Under the pieces are notes generated by a model. The model did not search any database, had not been told where the DNA came from, and saw nothing but the letters and a program-made list of their open reading frames with translations. The position numbers were made by a program, and so were the translations under genes. From assembly GCA_030152305.1 (NCBI GenBank), contig JASKOM010000009.1:27183-91182 (forward strand): a DNA stretch of 64,000 bases, read 5' to 3'. Position 1 is the stretch's first letter. Each line of letters starts with the position of its first letter. This stretch comes from Campylobacterota bacterium (lineage in GTDB: Bacteria; Campylobacterota; Campylobacteria; Campylobacterales; Thiovulaceae). Shown here piece after piece: positions 1 through 9,494 of this stretch.

Positions 1-1954
1 CATTTGTTGCAACAAGTGTTAATTTATCTTGCAAAGTTCCAGTGAAATTTTTTATAGTAACTGGATTTGCATATGGATCAACAATTGGCAACGAACCGCT
101 TTCGAGCGACCATTCATATTTTAAACCGCCTAAATCTTCACTTGTGCAAACATCTTTATCTAATTTGGCTTTTATCGAATTCAAGGTTGAGTTTGATTGA
201 GTTTTGTAATATTCAAGCCATAAATTAAAATCACTGTTTTTTACATAATTTGAAAACGAATTAAACGACGATAAATAACTATATTTATTCGATAAATCAT
301 CAAATAATTTGTCAAAATTTTCGTCAATAATTAAATTTAAAAGTGGAGCGAACGATTCGTCATAAACATAACTGTTTTTATAATAAGCCGTTAAAAGTTC
401 TGTTAATTTTGCACCGTGCGATGTAAAAGTTTTGTAAAAATCTAAATAAGCTGAATCTTTAAATTTATTTAATAAAAGATTAAATCGAGCTTTTGATTCG
501 TTGTTTTCGACATCAACTCCAAATTTACTATAATAAAATTCTCCGTTTTTCGAAAAGTTTTTATCATCAAATTTATAATCTGTTAATAATGAAGATTGCG
601 GATTAGCTATATAATATTCGATGAGGTTAGAAAACCTATCTAAATCTTTACTAGAGTTAGGCAACATACTTAAACCTAGTTTATAATCTGATAATATTTG
701 CGATAAATTAGCATCGTTGCGATAATAAATTTCCAAAATTGGCAAATGTTTGCCTTTTTGATTTTCGTCAAGATAATAATTATATAAAACAGAAAAATTG
801 CTATCTGTTAATTGTTTATATAAATTATTAAAATTTGGATTGCTGTAACCGTAATCGATTTGATATTTTTTAAACAAACCATCATACGAATGATTAATAT
901 CAAGAGCTAATAATTTAGACATATTTGAATCAGAAGGTAATGTTTGAACTGTTGCTTTTACCTCATCGCCCATATCAATCGCAGAAAAATATCTAATTAA
1001 TAAATCTTCAAATGTTCTATTTTTAAAATCAAAACCAACAATTAAATCAGCAAAATCATTTTCGCAAACCTCTTTTTTCATGACTGAACTGTCAAGAATT
1101 GCGGTTGCTTCAACACGATCTTGTTTAAAAGCAAGAGAAATATTATTTACGATTGGAGCAATCGAAATTAAAACAAGATTTTGCTGTTCATATAATTTAA
1201 AATAAGTTGTTGTTACATCGCCGACACTATTAACGATATCAAAACGATTATCAAAAATTATATTATTTAAATTGCCTGTAAAATTAATCGAAAATTGAAT
1301 TTCGCTTTTAAATCTAAAATCTAATGAACCAGCTGTTTCGTTGAATTCACCATATTTTTTTAATGCTTGATCAGGTGTTAATTTCCAAGTAACAAATTCG
1401 CTGTTTGGATTTGTAATCGTAAAAGTAATTCGTTTGCTTGTTGCAGTTGAATTTGTTCCAACAATTGATGAAATCGACGGTGTAAGAATTGTTGCTTCAG
1501 TTTTTGCAAGAGATAACGGAATAACAATTGAAATATCCGAAATATCGAGCTGATCTGAAACTTTGCCTGAAAAAATTCGATAACCTTTGCTATCAAAACC
1601 TTCAGCTATAAAAGTAACATTAACAGCTGTTGGAATATCATAAATTTGAAATTCCCAATTACCAGAACTGTTTTTAGAAATATTTTGATCGACATAATAA
1701 TTTTTTTGACTGTCAAAAACAGTTATTAAAATATATTGTAAATCACTAAATTGAACCCGTTTTGTATCTCGTATCGATGAGGTATCTCGAGAGAGAATAC
1801 TTTCATCAAATCCAATTTTTAGGGTTAAATTAACTCTATGAGTTGTTGTTTCTTTGCCAGAGTCAAGAACATCATCGACTCCTCCACCATTTCCACAACC
1901 TAAAAAAATAGAAGATATGAAAGCAAAAAAGAGATAGTTAAAAAAACTAGACAT
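1..1954 (-). CDS. Large surface or periplasmic lipoprotein, C-terminus outside window
   Basis: An open frame runs from ATG at 1954 on the minus strand to the window edge without a stop (at least 651 codons). The N-terminus has a hydrophobic stretch ending in FLGCGNGGG, a slightly atypical lipobox, so the mature protein probably starts at Cys20 and is lipid-anchored. The RBS CGGAG lies just upstream. The rest is rich in Asn, Lys, Asp and Tyr. A beta-rich stretch near residues 170-260 and another at the window end (LPIVDPYANPVTIKNFTGTL) suggest Ig-like or PKD-like folds. I recognise no family. It diverges from the kinase/ZorAB-like operon. It carries three copies of the GATGAGGT word (620, 960, 1776). 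Confidence 0.75.
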   Translation of the reverse strand, partial: MSSFFNYLFFAFISSIFLGCGNGGGVDDVLDSGKETTTHRVNLTLKIGFDESILSRDTSSIRDTKRVQFSDLQYILITVFDSQKNYYVDQNISKNSSGNWEFQIYDIPTAVNVTFIAEGFDSKGYRIFSGKVSDQLDISDISIVIPLSLAKTEATILTPSISSIVGTNSTATSKRITFTITNPNSEFVTWKLTPDQALKKYGEFNETAGSLDFRFKSEIQFSINFTGNLNNIIFDNRFDIVNSVGDVTTTYFKLYEQQNLVLISIAPIVNNISLAFKQDRVEATAILDSSVMKKEVCENDFADLIVGFDFKNRTFEDLLIRYFSAIDMGDEVKATVQTLPSDSNMSKLLALDINHSYDGLFKKYQIDYGYSNPNFNNLYKQLTDSNFSVLYNYYLDENQKGKHLPILEIYYRNDANLSQILSDYKLGLSMLPNSSKDLDRFSNLIEYYIANPQSSLLTDYKFDDKNFSKNGEFYYSKFGVDVENNESKARFNLLLNKFKDSAYLDFYKTFTSHGAKLTELLTAYYKNSYVYDESFAPLLNLIIDENFDKLFDDLSNKYSYLSSFNSFSNYVKNSDFNLWLEYYKTQSNSTLNSIKAKLDKDVCTSEDLGGLKYEWSLESGSLPIVDPYANPVTIKNFTGTLQDKLTLVATN

Positions 1955-2072
1955 GAAAAACTCCGATTGGCTTAGATATGATAATCTTGAAATTATATGA
2001 TCTATCGGAATATACTATTTTGCTATCAAATTTTATAAAAAGCTAATAACTATTATTTTTTATATTTCTAGA

Positions 2073-2101
2073 TTACATTTGTCTTTGTATTGTTTTATAA
2101 T
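2073..2101 (+). promoter_or_regulatory. Putative sigma70 promoter for the kinase/ZorAB-like operon
   Basis: A perfect TATAAT sits at 2096-2101, with a weak -35-like TTACAT at 2073-2078 and a 17-base spacer. It lies in the divergent gap upstream of the operon. No other motif is visible in 1955-2135. Confidence 0.4.
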
Positions 2102-2135
2102 GTAATAAAAATAAATTTTTTTAATAAGGAATAAT

Positions 2136-2273
2136 ATGTATTCAGTTCAAATAAATAAAAATAATCAAATAGCTTTAGCTACGAGGAGTATGCCAAATAT
2201 ATGTATTTTAAAAATAGCTGTTTAGTTAAATGACGATTATTCGTTTTTATTTGTAGAAGAAAGAGAATGTTAA
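2136..2273 (+). pseudogene. Small reading frame interrupted by an amber codon, upstream of the kinase gene
   Basis: ATG at 2136 follows a GGA-containing RBS-like stretch and opens a 29-codon frame ending in TAG at 2223. The same frame stays open after the TAG for another 15 codons and ends in TAA at 2271-2273, where the A overlaps a possible ATG start (2273) of the kinase gene. The TAATG junction is typical of translationally coupled genes, so this may be a 45-codon first gene of the operon broken by a nonsense mutation, or just a short leader peptide. No family is recognised. Confidence 0.3.
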
Positions 2274-3871
2274 TGTTGTATCCATCGATTACAGATTATC
2301 GCCAAGCAGTTAAAAATTTAAAAATAAGAACTGTGAATTTAACAAATTTACAATCTATTAGAAATGATAATGTTGGTCCAGTTGGTTCAGCTGGAAAATT
2401 TGCAACAGTTTTTACTGTCAAAGATAATCAAACTCAAAAAAAATATGCACTAAAATGTTTTATTCGTGAAAACCTTGAACGAAAAGAACGATACGAAGCA
2501 ATTTCTAATTTTTTAAAAACTATAAATATTAAATATTTTTGTGCATATGAATATTATGAACAAGAATTTTCAGTTACTCCATCTGGTTCAACTGAAAATT
2601 TATATCCAGTTGTTAAAATGGAATGGGTCGAAGGTGAAAGTCTTGGAACTTATTTAAAAAATCAATGTCATTTAAATAATCAAGCAAATTTAGAAAAATT
2701 ATTTGAAAATTGGATTGAATTAACCAGAGAACTTTATAAATTAGGCATCGCTCACGGTGATTTAAAACACGATAATATGATTGTTAATTCTCAAGGTGAA
2801 ATAAAATTAATTGACTATGATGGAATGTTTGTTCCTATTCTTGCAGGTAAATTAGCCATCGAAGAAGGTTCTCCAAATTATCAACATCCACAACGAAATC
2901 AAAATATTTTTGATGTCCGAATAGATTATTTTTCTTTTATTATTATCGCAGTTTCATTAAGAGCTTTATATTTAAAACCAAATTTATTTATGAAATTCTC
3001 AAATGGTGAAAATATAATTTTTGTTGCTGATAATTTTAAAAATTTCAAAAATTCAGAACAATATATCGAATTAAATAAATTAAAAGATGATGTCGTTGAT
3101 AAATTATTAATCGATCTTGAAAAATCAATAGCTGATATAAATCATATTCCTGATTTCTTTTTTAATAAAAAAACTGTTTATATTAACGAAGAAACTCCAC
3201 AGCTTTTTATTATTAATATTGATTATAAAAGCAAAATAGATAAAGGCTACGGTAATTTATATGATCGAATTAAAGATATCGTTTATTGGCGATTGCATTT
3301 TTTACAGCAAGAAGTCAAAATAAATAATTCTGTTTTTTATTTAATTATTGAACATAATATTTATGAACAATCTGCAAAACAGTCAATTAATTTTACATCG
3401 ATCTCAAATATTAATAATAATATTAATATTTTTGTTAATTCGATTAAAGTATCGAATTTTGATAAATCAATTAATTTAATCGAAAACTCGATAATTGATT
3501 TTAAAAATAAATTTCCACAGGCTTTAAAACCAGTTGTTATTAATTTAATTACAAATAAATTATTATTTGATTTGTCGTTGGTCAAAAAAGTCTTAAACAT
3601 TGCTCAAATATATAATATATATATTTCTGATACAAATTATTCATATATTATTAAGTTTTTGAACTCTGAAAATAGTCAAGAACTTGATAACGATTTTTAT
3701 CGAGCAATTTATAAATCTTCTTCGATTATGGATCAAGATTTAAGAGAGTTTCTCGAAAATAAACATAAAATTATTTCAAATAATGATTCAGCTGGTTTTG
3801 TGTTGCATTCTAATGACCTCATCACTCTGAAATTCATCGAATCAATTCTATTATCAAAATTTATACAATAA
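2267..3871 (+). CDS. Protein kinase of the TerY/vWA-associated type, first main gene of a ZorAB-like operon
   Basis: Protein of 534 aa. Residues about 36-260 are a eukaryotic-like protein kinase domain: glycine-rich loop GSAGKFATVF (40-49), invariant Lys63 in YALK, catalytic loop HGDLKHDN (Asp165, Asn170), and metal-binding LIDYDGMF (Asp183) in place of DFG. The SPNYQHPQR segment that follows resembles kinases found in TerY-type bacterial clusters. All catalytic residues are present, so it should be active. Residues about 300-534 are of unknown fold. The start is ATG 2267 or ATG 2273. The next gene begins 11 bases downstream. By context it probably senses or transmits a signal to the downstream membrane motor proteins; that role is inferred. 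Confidence 0.8.
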   Translation: MLMLYPSITDYRQAVKNLKIRTVNLTNLQSIRNDNVGPVGSAGKFATVFTVKDNQTQKKYALKCFIRENLERKERYEAISNFLKTINIKYFCAYEYYEQEFSVTPSGSTENLYPVVKMEWVEGESLGTYLKNQCHLNNQANLEKLFENWIELTRELYKLGIAHGDLKHDNMIVNSQGEIKLIDYDGMFVPILAGKLAIEEGSPNYQHPQRNQNIFDVRIDYFSFIIIAVSLRALYLKPNLFMKFSNGENIIFVADNFKNFKNSEQYIELNKLKDDVVDKLLIDLEKSIADINHIPDFFFNKKTVYINEETPQLFIINIDYKSKIDKGYGNLYDRIKDIVYWRLHFLQQEVKINNSVFYLIIEHNIYEQSAKQSINFTSISNINNNINIFVNSIKVSNFDKSINLIENSIIDFKNKFPQALKPVVINLITNKLLFDLSLVKKVLNIAQIYNIYISDTNYSYIIKFLNSENSQELDNDFYRAIYKSSSIMDQDLREFLENKHKIISNNDSAGFVLHSNDLITLKFIESILLSKFIQ

Positions 3872-3882
3872 AGGTTAAAACA

Positions 3883-5451
3883 TTGCTAATTAACATAATA
3901 TTTACAGTTGTGATTATTTTTTTAGTTATCTGGGAATTTAAATTAATCATACAAAGAGATCCAAACTCGATAAAAGGTTCAATCTTAGCCATTGGAATTC
4001 TCGGGACTTTTGTCGGAATATTTATAGGCTTACAAGATTTTGATTCATCAAACATAGAGCAAAGTATAGGAAATATAATAAACGGCTTAACGATAGCTTT
4101 TTATACTTCAATTATTGGAATGGGAGCAACTATAATTTTGACTTTGCTTTCAAGAATATTGCCACCAATCGAAAAACAAGATAACGAAGCTTTTAACTAT
4201 TTAAAAAATATGGCAAATTATTTAAACGATTTGAATATTCAATCTAAAAGTAATCACGATGAAACTATTGTTGTTTTAAAAGAGATAAAAGATTCGATTG
4301 TTCAAACATCTTCAAATCAACAAAATTATGAAAATATTGTTCAGCTTTTGCAAGATATTAGTAATAAAATCGTTAATAATCAAAGTGTTTATGAACTTGT
4401 TGAAGATATTAATAAAAATGTTATTAATTTAAACAGCAATTTGACAAAAGAACTTAAAAGTTTATCAGCTGATTTTACACGAAATAGCAATTCTGTTAAT
4501 CAACATATTGATAATTTAGGTAACAAAGTAGAAACTGAATTCAAAGTTTTATCAACTGATTTTGCACGAAACAGCGATCAGATTTCTGATTCTTTTAAAA
4601 ATGGTGTGTCAAATTTAATAACTTCATTTGAAGATAGTTTAAATACAGCAAATGATAATTTTAAACAAACTATCGATTCAAGTAAAGATATATTTAAATT
4701 AACAGCTATTCAAATTTCGGATGATTTAAAAAATGCATTTAAAGATTTTAATCGATCGTTAGATATCGTTCTTGATAATATCGCTGAAAAATCAACAAAC
4801 GAAATCGCAAAAGCTTTAAAATTTAGTATGGATAATTTTAATAATTCATTGGCTAAAAACTTTGGTGAAAACTTTAAAAGACTTGATGACAGTGTTAAAA
4901 AAATGGTCGAATGGCAAGATAATTATCTTGATTATATTATAAAAAGTCAGGATCAGCTTTCTGTTGCAATTCAAGTAATCAAAGATTTCGAACAATTGAT
5001 GTCAAAACACGAAGAAATGGTTGACACTTATAAAAAATTAGAAGCTATTATTCAAGTTTTTGATGCTCAAGCAACAGCACAAACAACGAATTTATCAACT
5101 TTTGCACAAATCGCTAAAGATGCAAGTAGCACAATTCCAAATATTCAAGCTTATTTTAAAAATCTTGAAAACTTAATGGCAAATATGACAAATCAAAATA
5201 CAAGTCAATTTAAACAATATGAAAATTCATTAGCTCAATCGTTTCAAATAACAAAAACAACAATTGACAAAACGATGGATGAAACTAAAAAAAGTGTTGA
5301 AAAATCAGTTGGTTATTTAACACAAGATTTAGACAAACTCGAAAAAGTAATGAATTCTGTAACAGCTAAATTTGCAAACGAATATGAAACTTATATCGAA
5401 GCAATTAAAAAACTTTTACAAACCGCAAATAACATGCCTAAAAGATCTTAA
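3883..5451 (+). CDS. ZorA-like / MotA-ExbB-TolQ family proton channel protein with long coiled-coil tail
   Basis: Protein of 522 aa from a TTG start preceded by AAGG at 3871. Three predicted membrane helices lie at about residues 3-17, 33-50 and 70-90. The second holds the motif GILGTFVGIFIGL and the third SIIGMGATIILTLL, as in MotA/ExbB/TolQ proteins. Residues about 100-520 form a long, Asn/Ser/Lys-rich helical tail with heptad-like patterns (for example DFTRNSNSVNQHIDNLG and a near repeat DFARNSDQISDSF). A three-helix channel plus a long cytoplasmic coiled coil is the ZorA architecture of Zorya anti-phage systems. Five bases separate it from the ZorB-like gene. Confidence 0.8.
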   Translation: MLINIIFTVVIIFLVIWEFKLIIQRDPNSIKGSILAIGILGTFVGIFIGLQDFDSSNIEQSIGNIINGLTIAFYTSIIGMGATIILTLLSRILPPIEKQDNEAFNYLKNMANYLNDLNIQSKSNHDETIVVLKEIKDSIVQTSSNQQNYENIVQLLQDISNKIVNNQSVYELVEDINKNVINLNSNLTKELKSLSADFTRNSNSVNQHIDNLGNKVETEFKVLSTDFARNSDQISDSFKNGVSNLITSFEDSLNTANDNFKQTIDSSKDIFKLTAIQISDDLKNAFKDFNRSLDIVLDNIAEKSTNEIAKALKFSMDNFNNSLAKNFGENFKRLDDSVKKMVEWQDNYLDYIIKSQDQLSVAIQVIKDFEQLMSKHEEMVDTYKKLEAIIQVFDAQATAQTTNLSTFAQIAKDASSTIPNIQAYFKNLENLMANMTNQNTSQFKQYENSLAQSFQITKTTIDKTMDETKKSVEKSVGYLTQDLDKLEKVMNSVTAKFANEYETYIEAIKKLLQTANNMPKRS

Positions 5452-5456
5452 TAAAC

Positions 5457-6284
5457 ATGATTTTTAAGAAAAAAAATAATTCAAACGAAGCAGATTGGTT
5501 ATCAATTTCAGACTTAATGTCTGGATTAATGGCAATCTTTATTTTAATCGCTGTTTCTTATGCATATATTATTTCAAAAGTAGATTTAAATGAATTGCAA
5601 AGATTAAAAAATGAAAATAGAGCATTGAAAGATCAGAATCAAAAACTTAAAAATCAAATTGCTGAATTCGATGAGGTAAAAGATAAAATTAACAAACTTG
5701 CCAACAGTGTTGATGATTTTGAAAAAAAATTAAGAGACATGTTAATTGAAGAGTTTAGAGATGATTTGCCAAGATGGAATGCTGAAATTACAAAAAATTC
5801 TATTTTTAAATTTAATTCTCCTGATATTTTGTTTGAAATAGGCAAAAGTGATTTAAAACAAGAGTTCAAAGATATTCTTCGAGATTTTTTTCCAAGATAT
5901 ATAAAAATATTAAAAGAATTTGATCGTAACTATCCGCAATCTGCTATTTCTGAAGTAAGAATCGAAGGTCATACTTCGCCTGAATGGAATGATTTTGTTC
6001 CAGAAAAAGAAGCTTTTTTATTTAATGCATCTTTATCTCAATCAAGAGCTTATAAAGTTTTAGAATTCTCAATGAAATCAACGGATATTTATAGCAATTT
6101 TGATTATTTAAAAACTAGACTTCGAGCAAATGGTTTAAGTTCGGCAAAACCTATTTATAATAATTATAATGCAATTGATAATTATAAATCTCGTCGTGTT
6201 GAATTTAGAGCTATTGTCGAAACTAGAAATGCTTTAGAAAATATTAAACAAGAAATTGAAAAAATTGACAAATTGGTAAAATAA
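5457..6284 (+). CDS. ZorB-like / MotB-OmpA family protein
   Basis: Protein of 275 aa. A short cytoplasmic N-terminus is followed by one membrane helix (about 20-40) opening with SISDLMSGLMAIF. Asp19 sits where MotB and ZorB carry the proton-accepting Asp. A coiled segment (about 45-100) leads to an OmpA-like peptidoglycan-binding domain (about 115-260) with VRIEGHTS, LSQSRAYKVLEF and YKSRRVEFRAI. Together with the upstream gene it should form a proton-driven channel anchored to the cell wall. This pairing plus the tail length fits ZorAB better than flagellar MotAB. It contains one GATGAGGT at 5670 read as Asp-Glu-Val. Confidence 0.85.
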   Translation: MIFKKKNNSNEADWLSISDLMSGLMAIFILIAVSYAYIISKVDLNELQRLKNENRALKDQNQKLKNQIAEFDEVKDKINKLANSVDDFEKKLRDMLIEEFRDDLPRWNAEITKNSIFKFNSPDILFEIGKSDLKQEFKDILRDFFPRYIKILKEFDRNYPQSAISEVRIEGHTSPEWNDFVPEKEAFLFNASLSQSRAYKVLEFSMKSTDIYSNFDYLKTRLRANGLSSAKPIYNNYNAIDNYKSRRVEFRAIVETRNALENIKQEIEKIDKLVK

Positions 6285-6285
6285 A

Positions 6286-7992
6286 ATGGAGTTTTTTAAA
6301 GATTTTTCTCAATCTGTTGATCTGTTGCTTTCTAAAAATAAAGATAATTACGACCTGCTTCAATATTCTGGAACAGTTTCAGTTCGTAAAAATCCATCTA
6401 TTTTAGAAATAAATCATCCACAAGATATATTTCTTTTGAAAAATGATCATATTTTAATTGCTGAAACAAAAATTGTTAGAGAAATTGCAAATAAACTTTT
6501 CGTTAGATCTTTTGGGCTATCTGAAGAAATTGGAGAAATTATTAAAATTCTTCCAAGTTTAGATGAAGAAAAATTAGCAATAATTTATAATTTAAAAAAT
6601 AAAATAAATTATGTAATTTATGATTTAATAAAAGGAGAGCTTATATTTAATGATTCAATTGAAGGTAGTTTTATTGATATTTTGGCTAAAACAAAAGATT
6701 TTATTTTTGTTGTAAGCAAATTTAACCAAGATTCTACAAATGAACATTATATATATCAAACTGATTTAATAAGTTATAAAACAGAATTGATCGGCATGAA
6801 CGATGTGATTGGTAATCAATATGTTTTAGTCGATGATGACACTCTGTTTTATAACTATGGCGATTCTATTTCAAAGCTAGAATTAAACACAAGAGTGAGA
6901 AAACGAAATTTATTTACAGGTCGTCGTTCTGTAAATTATTTAAAAATATCAAAAGATAAAATCTTAATCGTTTATGATCGGGGAAGTTTTGCTTTATATG
7001 ATAAAAGTTTCAAACTATTAAATTCAAGAAATAGCGATTTTGGTGAAAGTTTAATAGACATTCATTTTGATTTTAACACTAATAAATTATGGCTTTTGCT
7101 AGATTTTGTTTATAAATTTAATAAAAAGATACTTCGTGTTTATGATTTAGATGATGGTTTTAAATTAGTTAATAATTTAACTGTTAGTAATGAAATGACA
7201 AAACTCAAAGTTGGTCAAAATGAAAAATATCTTGGCTTGACCTCATCGGAATTACTATTTTTTGATAACAATAAACAAATAGCTGAATTTACTATAACTA
7301 GAGAATTTAATATTGCTGAAGTTGGTTTATATTATTCAAAAGTGATTTTGAAAGATGAAACTTTGGCTTATACTTTTGATTTTGCGGAATTATGGGGATC
7401 GAACGAACCAACTATAAAAATAGATCGCACTTTTAGAAATATGTCAATTTTATACGGTAAAAATCAACTTTTACATATAGCTGAAATTGTTAAAAATTCA
7501 AAAAATATTATTCAACTTGTTCAACAATTATATAAAACGATCGTTTCGTCAAATATCAAAACGGAATTTATTCCAGTTCCACAATTAAACGGAGATATCG
7601 AACTTTATAAAGATAGCAAACTTACTTCAAAATTAATTGGACACAAAGCTGAAATAAAATCTTTTGATTCTTTTGATAAATTATTAATTTCTGCGGATGT
7701 TTCAGGTGATATTAAATTTTGGAATATGGAAAATTTATCACCATTTGGAACAGAACCTATTTTAAATTTGTATTTTTACAATCGCGAATGGGTTATTTGG
7801 ATTGATAGAGATCATTATTTATATTCAAAAGGTGCAGGTAATTTATACGGATTTAACATTGAAACTTTCAGTGGCAAAAATAAATTTTTTACTTTTTCAC
7901 AATTGAGTTCGAATTATAATCGAGATGAATCGCAACGAAAAATAAAAAAATTATTAAGCGAATTTATTTATCGAGAACCAACAAAAACTTAA
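6286..7992 (+). CDS. WD40-type beta-propeller protein, last gene of the ZorAB-like operon
   Basis: Protein of 568 aa starting one base after the ZorB-like stop. It is beta-rich with repeated short strands. A clear WD40 repeat lies at about 441-485 (LIGHKAEIKSF ... DVSGDIKFWNME). The C-terminal segment from about 498 (EWVIWIDRDHYLY ... GNLYGFNIE) matches the pattern that often follows WD40 repeats in bacterial WD40/caspase-like proteins, but no caspase domain is present. It probably acts as a sensor or scaffold for the kinase and channel. It has no nuclease or helicase motif, unlike the effectors of described Zorya types. Confidence 0.65.
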   Translation: MEFFKDFSQSVDLLLSKNKDNYDLLQYSGTVSVRKNPSILEINHPQDIFLLKNDHILIAETKIVREIANKLFVRSFGLSEEIGEIIKILPSLDEEKLAIIYNLKNKINYVIYDLIKGELIFNDSIEGSFIDILAKTKDFIFVVSKFNQDSTNEHYIYQTDLISYKTELIGMNDVIGNQYVLVDDDTLFYNYGDSISKLELNTRVRKRNLFTGRRSVNYLKISKDKILIVYDRGSFALYDKSFKLLNSRNSDFGESLIDIHFDFNTNKLWLLLDFVYKFNKKILRVYDLDDGFKLVNNLTVSNEMTKLKVGQNEKYLGLTSSELLFFDNNKQIAEFTITREFNIAEVGLYYSKVILKDETLAYTFDFAELWGSNEPTIKIDRTFRNMSILYGKNQLLHIAEIVKNSKNIIQLVQQLYKTIVSSNIKTEFIPVPQLNGDIELYKDSKLTSKLIGHKAEIKSFDSFDKLLISADVSGDIKFWNMENLSPFGTEPILNLYFYNREWVIWIDRDHYLYSKGAGNLYGFNIETFSGKNKFFTFSQLSSNYNRDESQRKIKKLLSEFIYREPTKT

Positions 7993-8004
7993 ACAAGTTA
8001 AATT

Positions 8005-8046
8005 AATTCCGTATCAAAATAAAATTACTAATTGCGATACGGAATT
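8005..8046. terminator. Bidirectional hairpin between convergent operons
   Basis: An 11-base inverted repeat (AATTCCGTATC at 8005-8015 and its complement at 8036-8046) with a 20-base AT-rich loop lies between the convergent propeller and efflux operons, flanked by T/A tracts. Confidence 0.7.
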
Positions 8047-8057
8047 TTTAAATTAAT

Positions 8058-9494
8058 TTATTTTGTTTGATTATTATCTGACCAACCGCCACCAAATGAT
8101 TTATATAAACTAATTATATTTGTTAATAAATTTTGTTGTGCGGTTTGATAATTTTGTTTTGCCTGAAGCCATTGTTGCTGAACTAATAATAAATCGCTAT
8201 ACGAAATCGTTCCAGCATTATATTTTAGTCTAGCCTGTGAAAAAGCTTTTTCGATTGATTGAACTCGTTTATTTTGATATTTAACAATTTCCATATATTT
8301 ATTATATTGAACGATCGCTTCGTTTGCATCTAAAAAAGCATTAAATATAATTTTCTTATAATTATTAATCGCTTTTTTATGTTCAGCTTCGGCAACTTTT
8401 ACAGCTCCTTCTGTTGCACCAGCATTAAAAATTGGAATATTTAAAGCAGGTGTAAAACTCCAAATTTTCGCAGGATTCGTTACGAAATCTACTAAATTCA
8501 AACTTTGAATTCCAAGCATTCCAGTTAGGCTGATTGACGGATAATAAGAAGCTCTTGCAACTGTAATTTTCGCATGAGAAATTATTAAATTTTGTTCAGC
8601 ATCTTTTATGTCTGGTCTGTGTTGCAAAATCGTCGATGGCAAAGCTTCTGGCAATTTCGGAAAAATAATTTTATTAAATGCTCCGACCTCATCGATATGA
8701 TTTTTTTGTTGATCAGGAAATTCACCAGTTAAAGCATACAGATTTTTTTCAAGACTAGATTTTTGAGCCTCAAATTGAATTCTCGAAGCAACAGCATTTT
8801 GAACTTCAGCCTGTGATTGCAAATAAACAGATTCGTTAATTAACCCGTAACGATATTTTAATTCGTTTTTCGTTTCGATTTCTTTTGAGATTTGAACATT
8901 TTCATTTGCAATTTTGATCTGTTCATTTATATTAACGATATTTAAATAAATATTTGCAACTTGCGAAGCAATCGATATTTTTAAAGTTTCGTGAGCATAT
9001 TTTGATGATAAAATTGTTGCTTTTGCTCCGTCGTTTGTAGCCTGAATTTTGCCAAATAGATCAATTTCGTAATTATCTAACCCAAGCGATAACGAATGAG
9101 TCGCAGTTGAGCCATTTTTTAAATTTGGCATATCGCTATCTCGAACCTCTTTTGTTGCCAATGAAGTCGAAGCAGAAAAATGCGGATATAAATTTGCATT
9201 TACTTGTTGAAATTGACCATACAACATTTCGATCGATGTCGCCGAATTTAATAGATCAAAATTATATTTTAATGCAGTTTCGATTCGTTTTGTTAATATT
9301 GGATCATTAAAATTTTTCCACCATTCAGCATCGATCGGATAATCTTGAGAAATATTCGTTTCGTCTTGTTCTGAAAAACTTTTTGGAATATCGATTTTCT
9401 CGCTGTTTTTATATTCTGAATAAAATGAGGAACAGCCACTATTTAATAAAATCAACGAAACTGTATAAGACAAATATTTTAATTTATTGGTCAT
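8058..9494 (-). CDS. RND efflux outer-membrane lipoprotein (NodT/OprM/CmeC family)
   Basis: Protein of 478 aa, the usual length of the TolC-like outer-membrane factor family. The N-terminal signal ends in the lipobox LLNSGCSS. The body has the duplicated coiled-coil repeats of the family, including IASQVANIYLNIVNINEQI and the HRPDIKDAEQNL motif. The protein forms the trimeric exit duct for a tripartite pump. It overlaps the pump gene by 11 bases, so translation is probably coupled. Last gene of the efflux operon. Confidence 0.92.
   Translation of the reverse strand: MTNKLKYLSYTVSLILLNSGCSSFYSEYKNSEKIDIPKSFSEQDETNISQDYPIDAEWWKNFNDPILTKRIETALKYNFDLLNSATSIEMLYGQFQQVNANLYPHFSASTSLATKEVRDSDMPNLKNGSTATHSLSLGLDNYEIDLFGKIQATNDGAKATILSSKYAHETLKISIASQVANIYLNIVNINEQIKIANENVQISKEIETKNELKYRYGLINESVYLQSQAEVQNAVASRIQFEAQKSSLEKNLYALTGEFPDQQKNHIDEVGAFNKIIFPKLPEALPSTILQHRPDIKDAEQNLIISHAKITVARASYYPSISLTGMLGIQSLNLVDFVTNPAKIWSFTPALNIPIFNAGATEGAVKVAEAEHKKAINNYKKIIFNAFLDANEAIVQYNKYMEIVKYQNKRVQSIEKAFSQARLKYNAGTISYSDLLLVQQQWLQAKQNYQTAQQNLLTNIISLYKSFGGGWSDNNQTK

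Noticed and set aside
2267..7992. The four-gene operon as flagellar MotAB or a Tol-Pal/ExbBD system
   Set aside because: The channel protein has three helices and a very long coiled tail, and the partners are a kinase and a propeller; none of tolA, tolB, pal, tonB or flagellar genes is adjacent. ZorAB-like fits better, though not proven.
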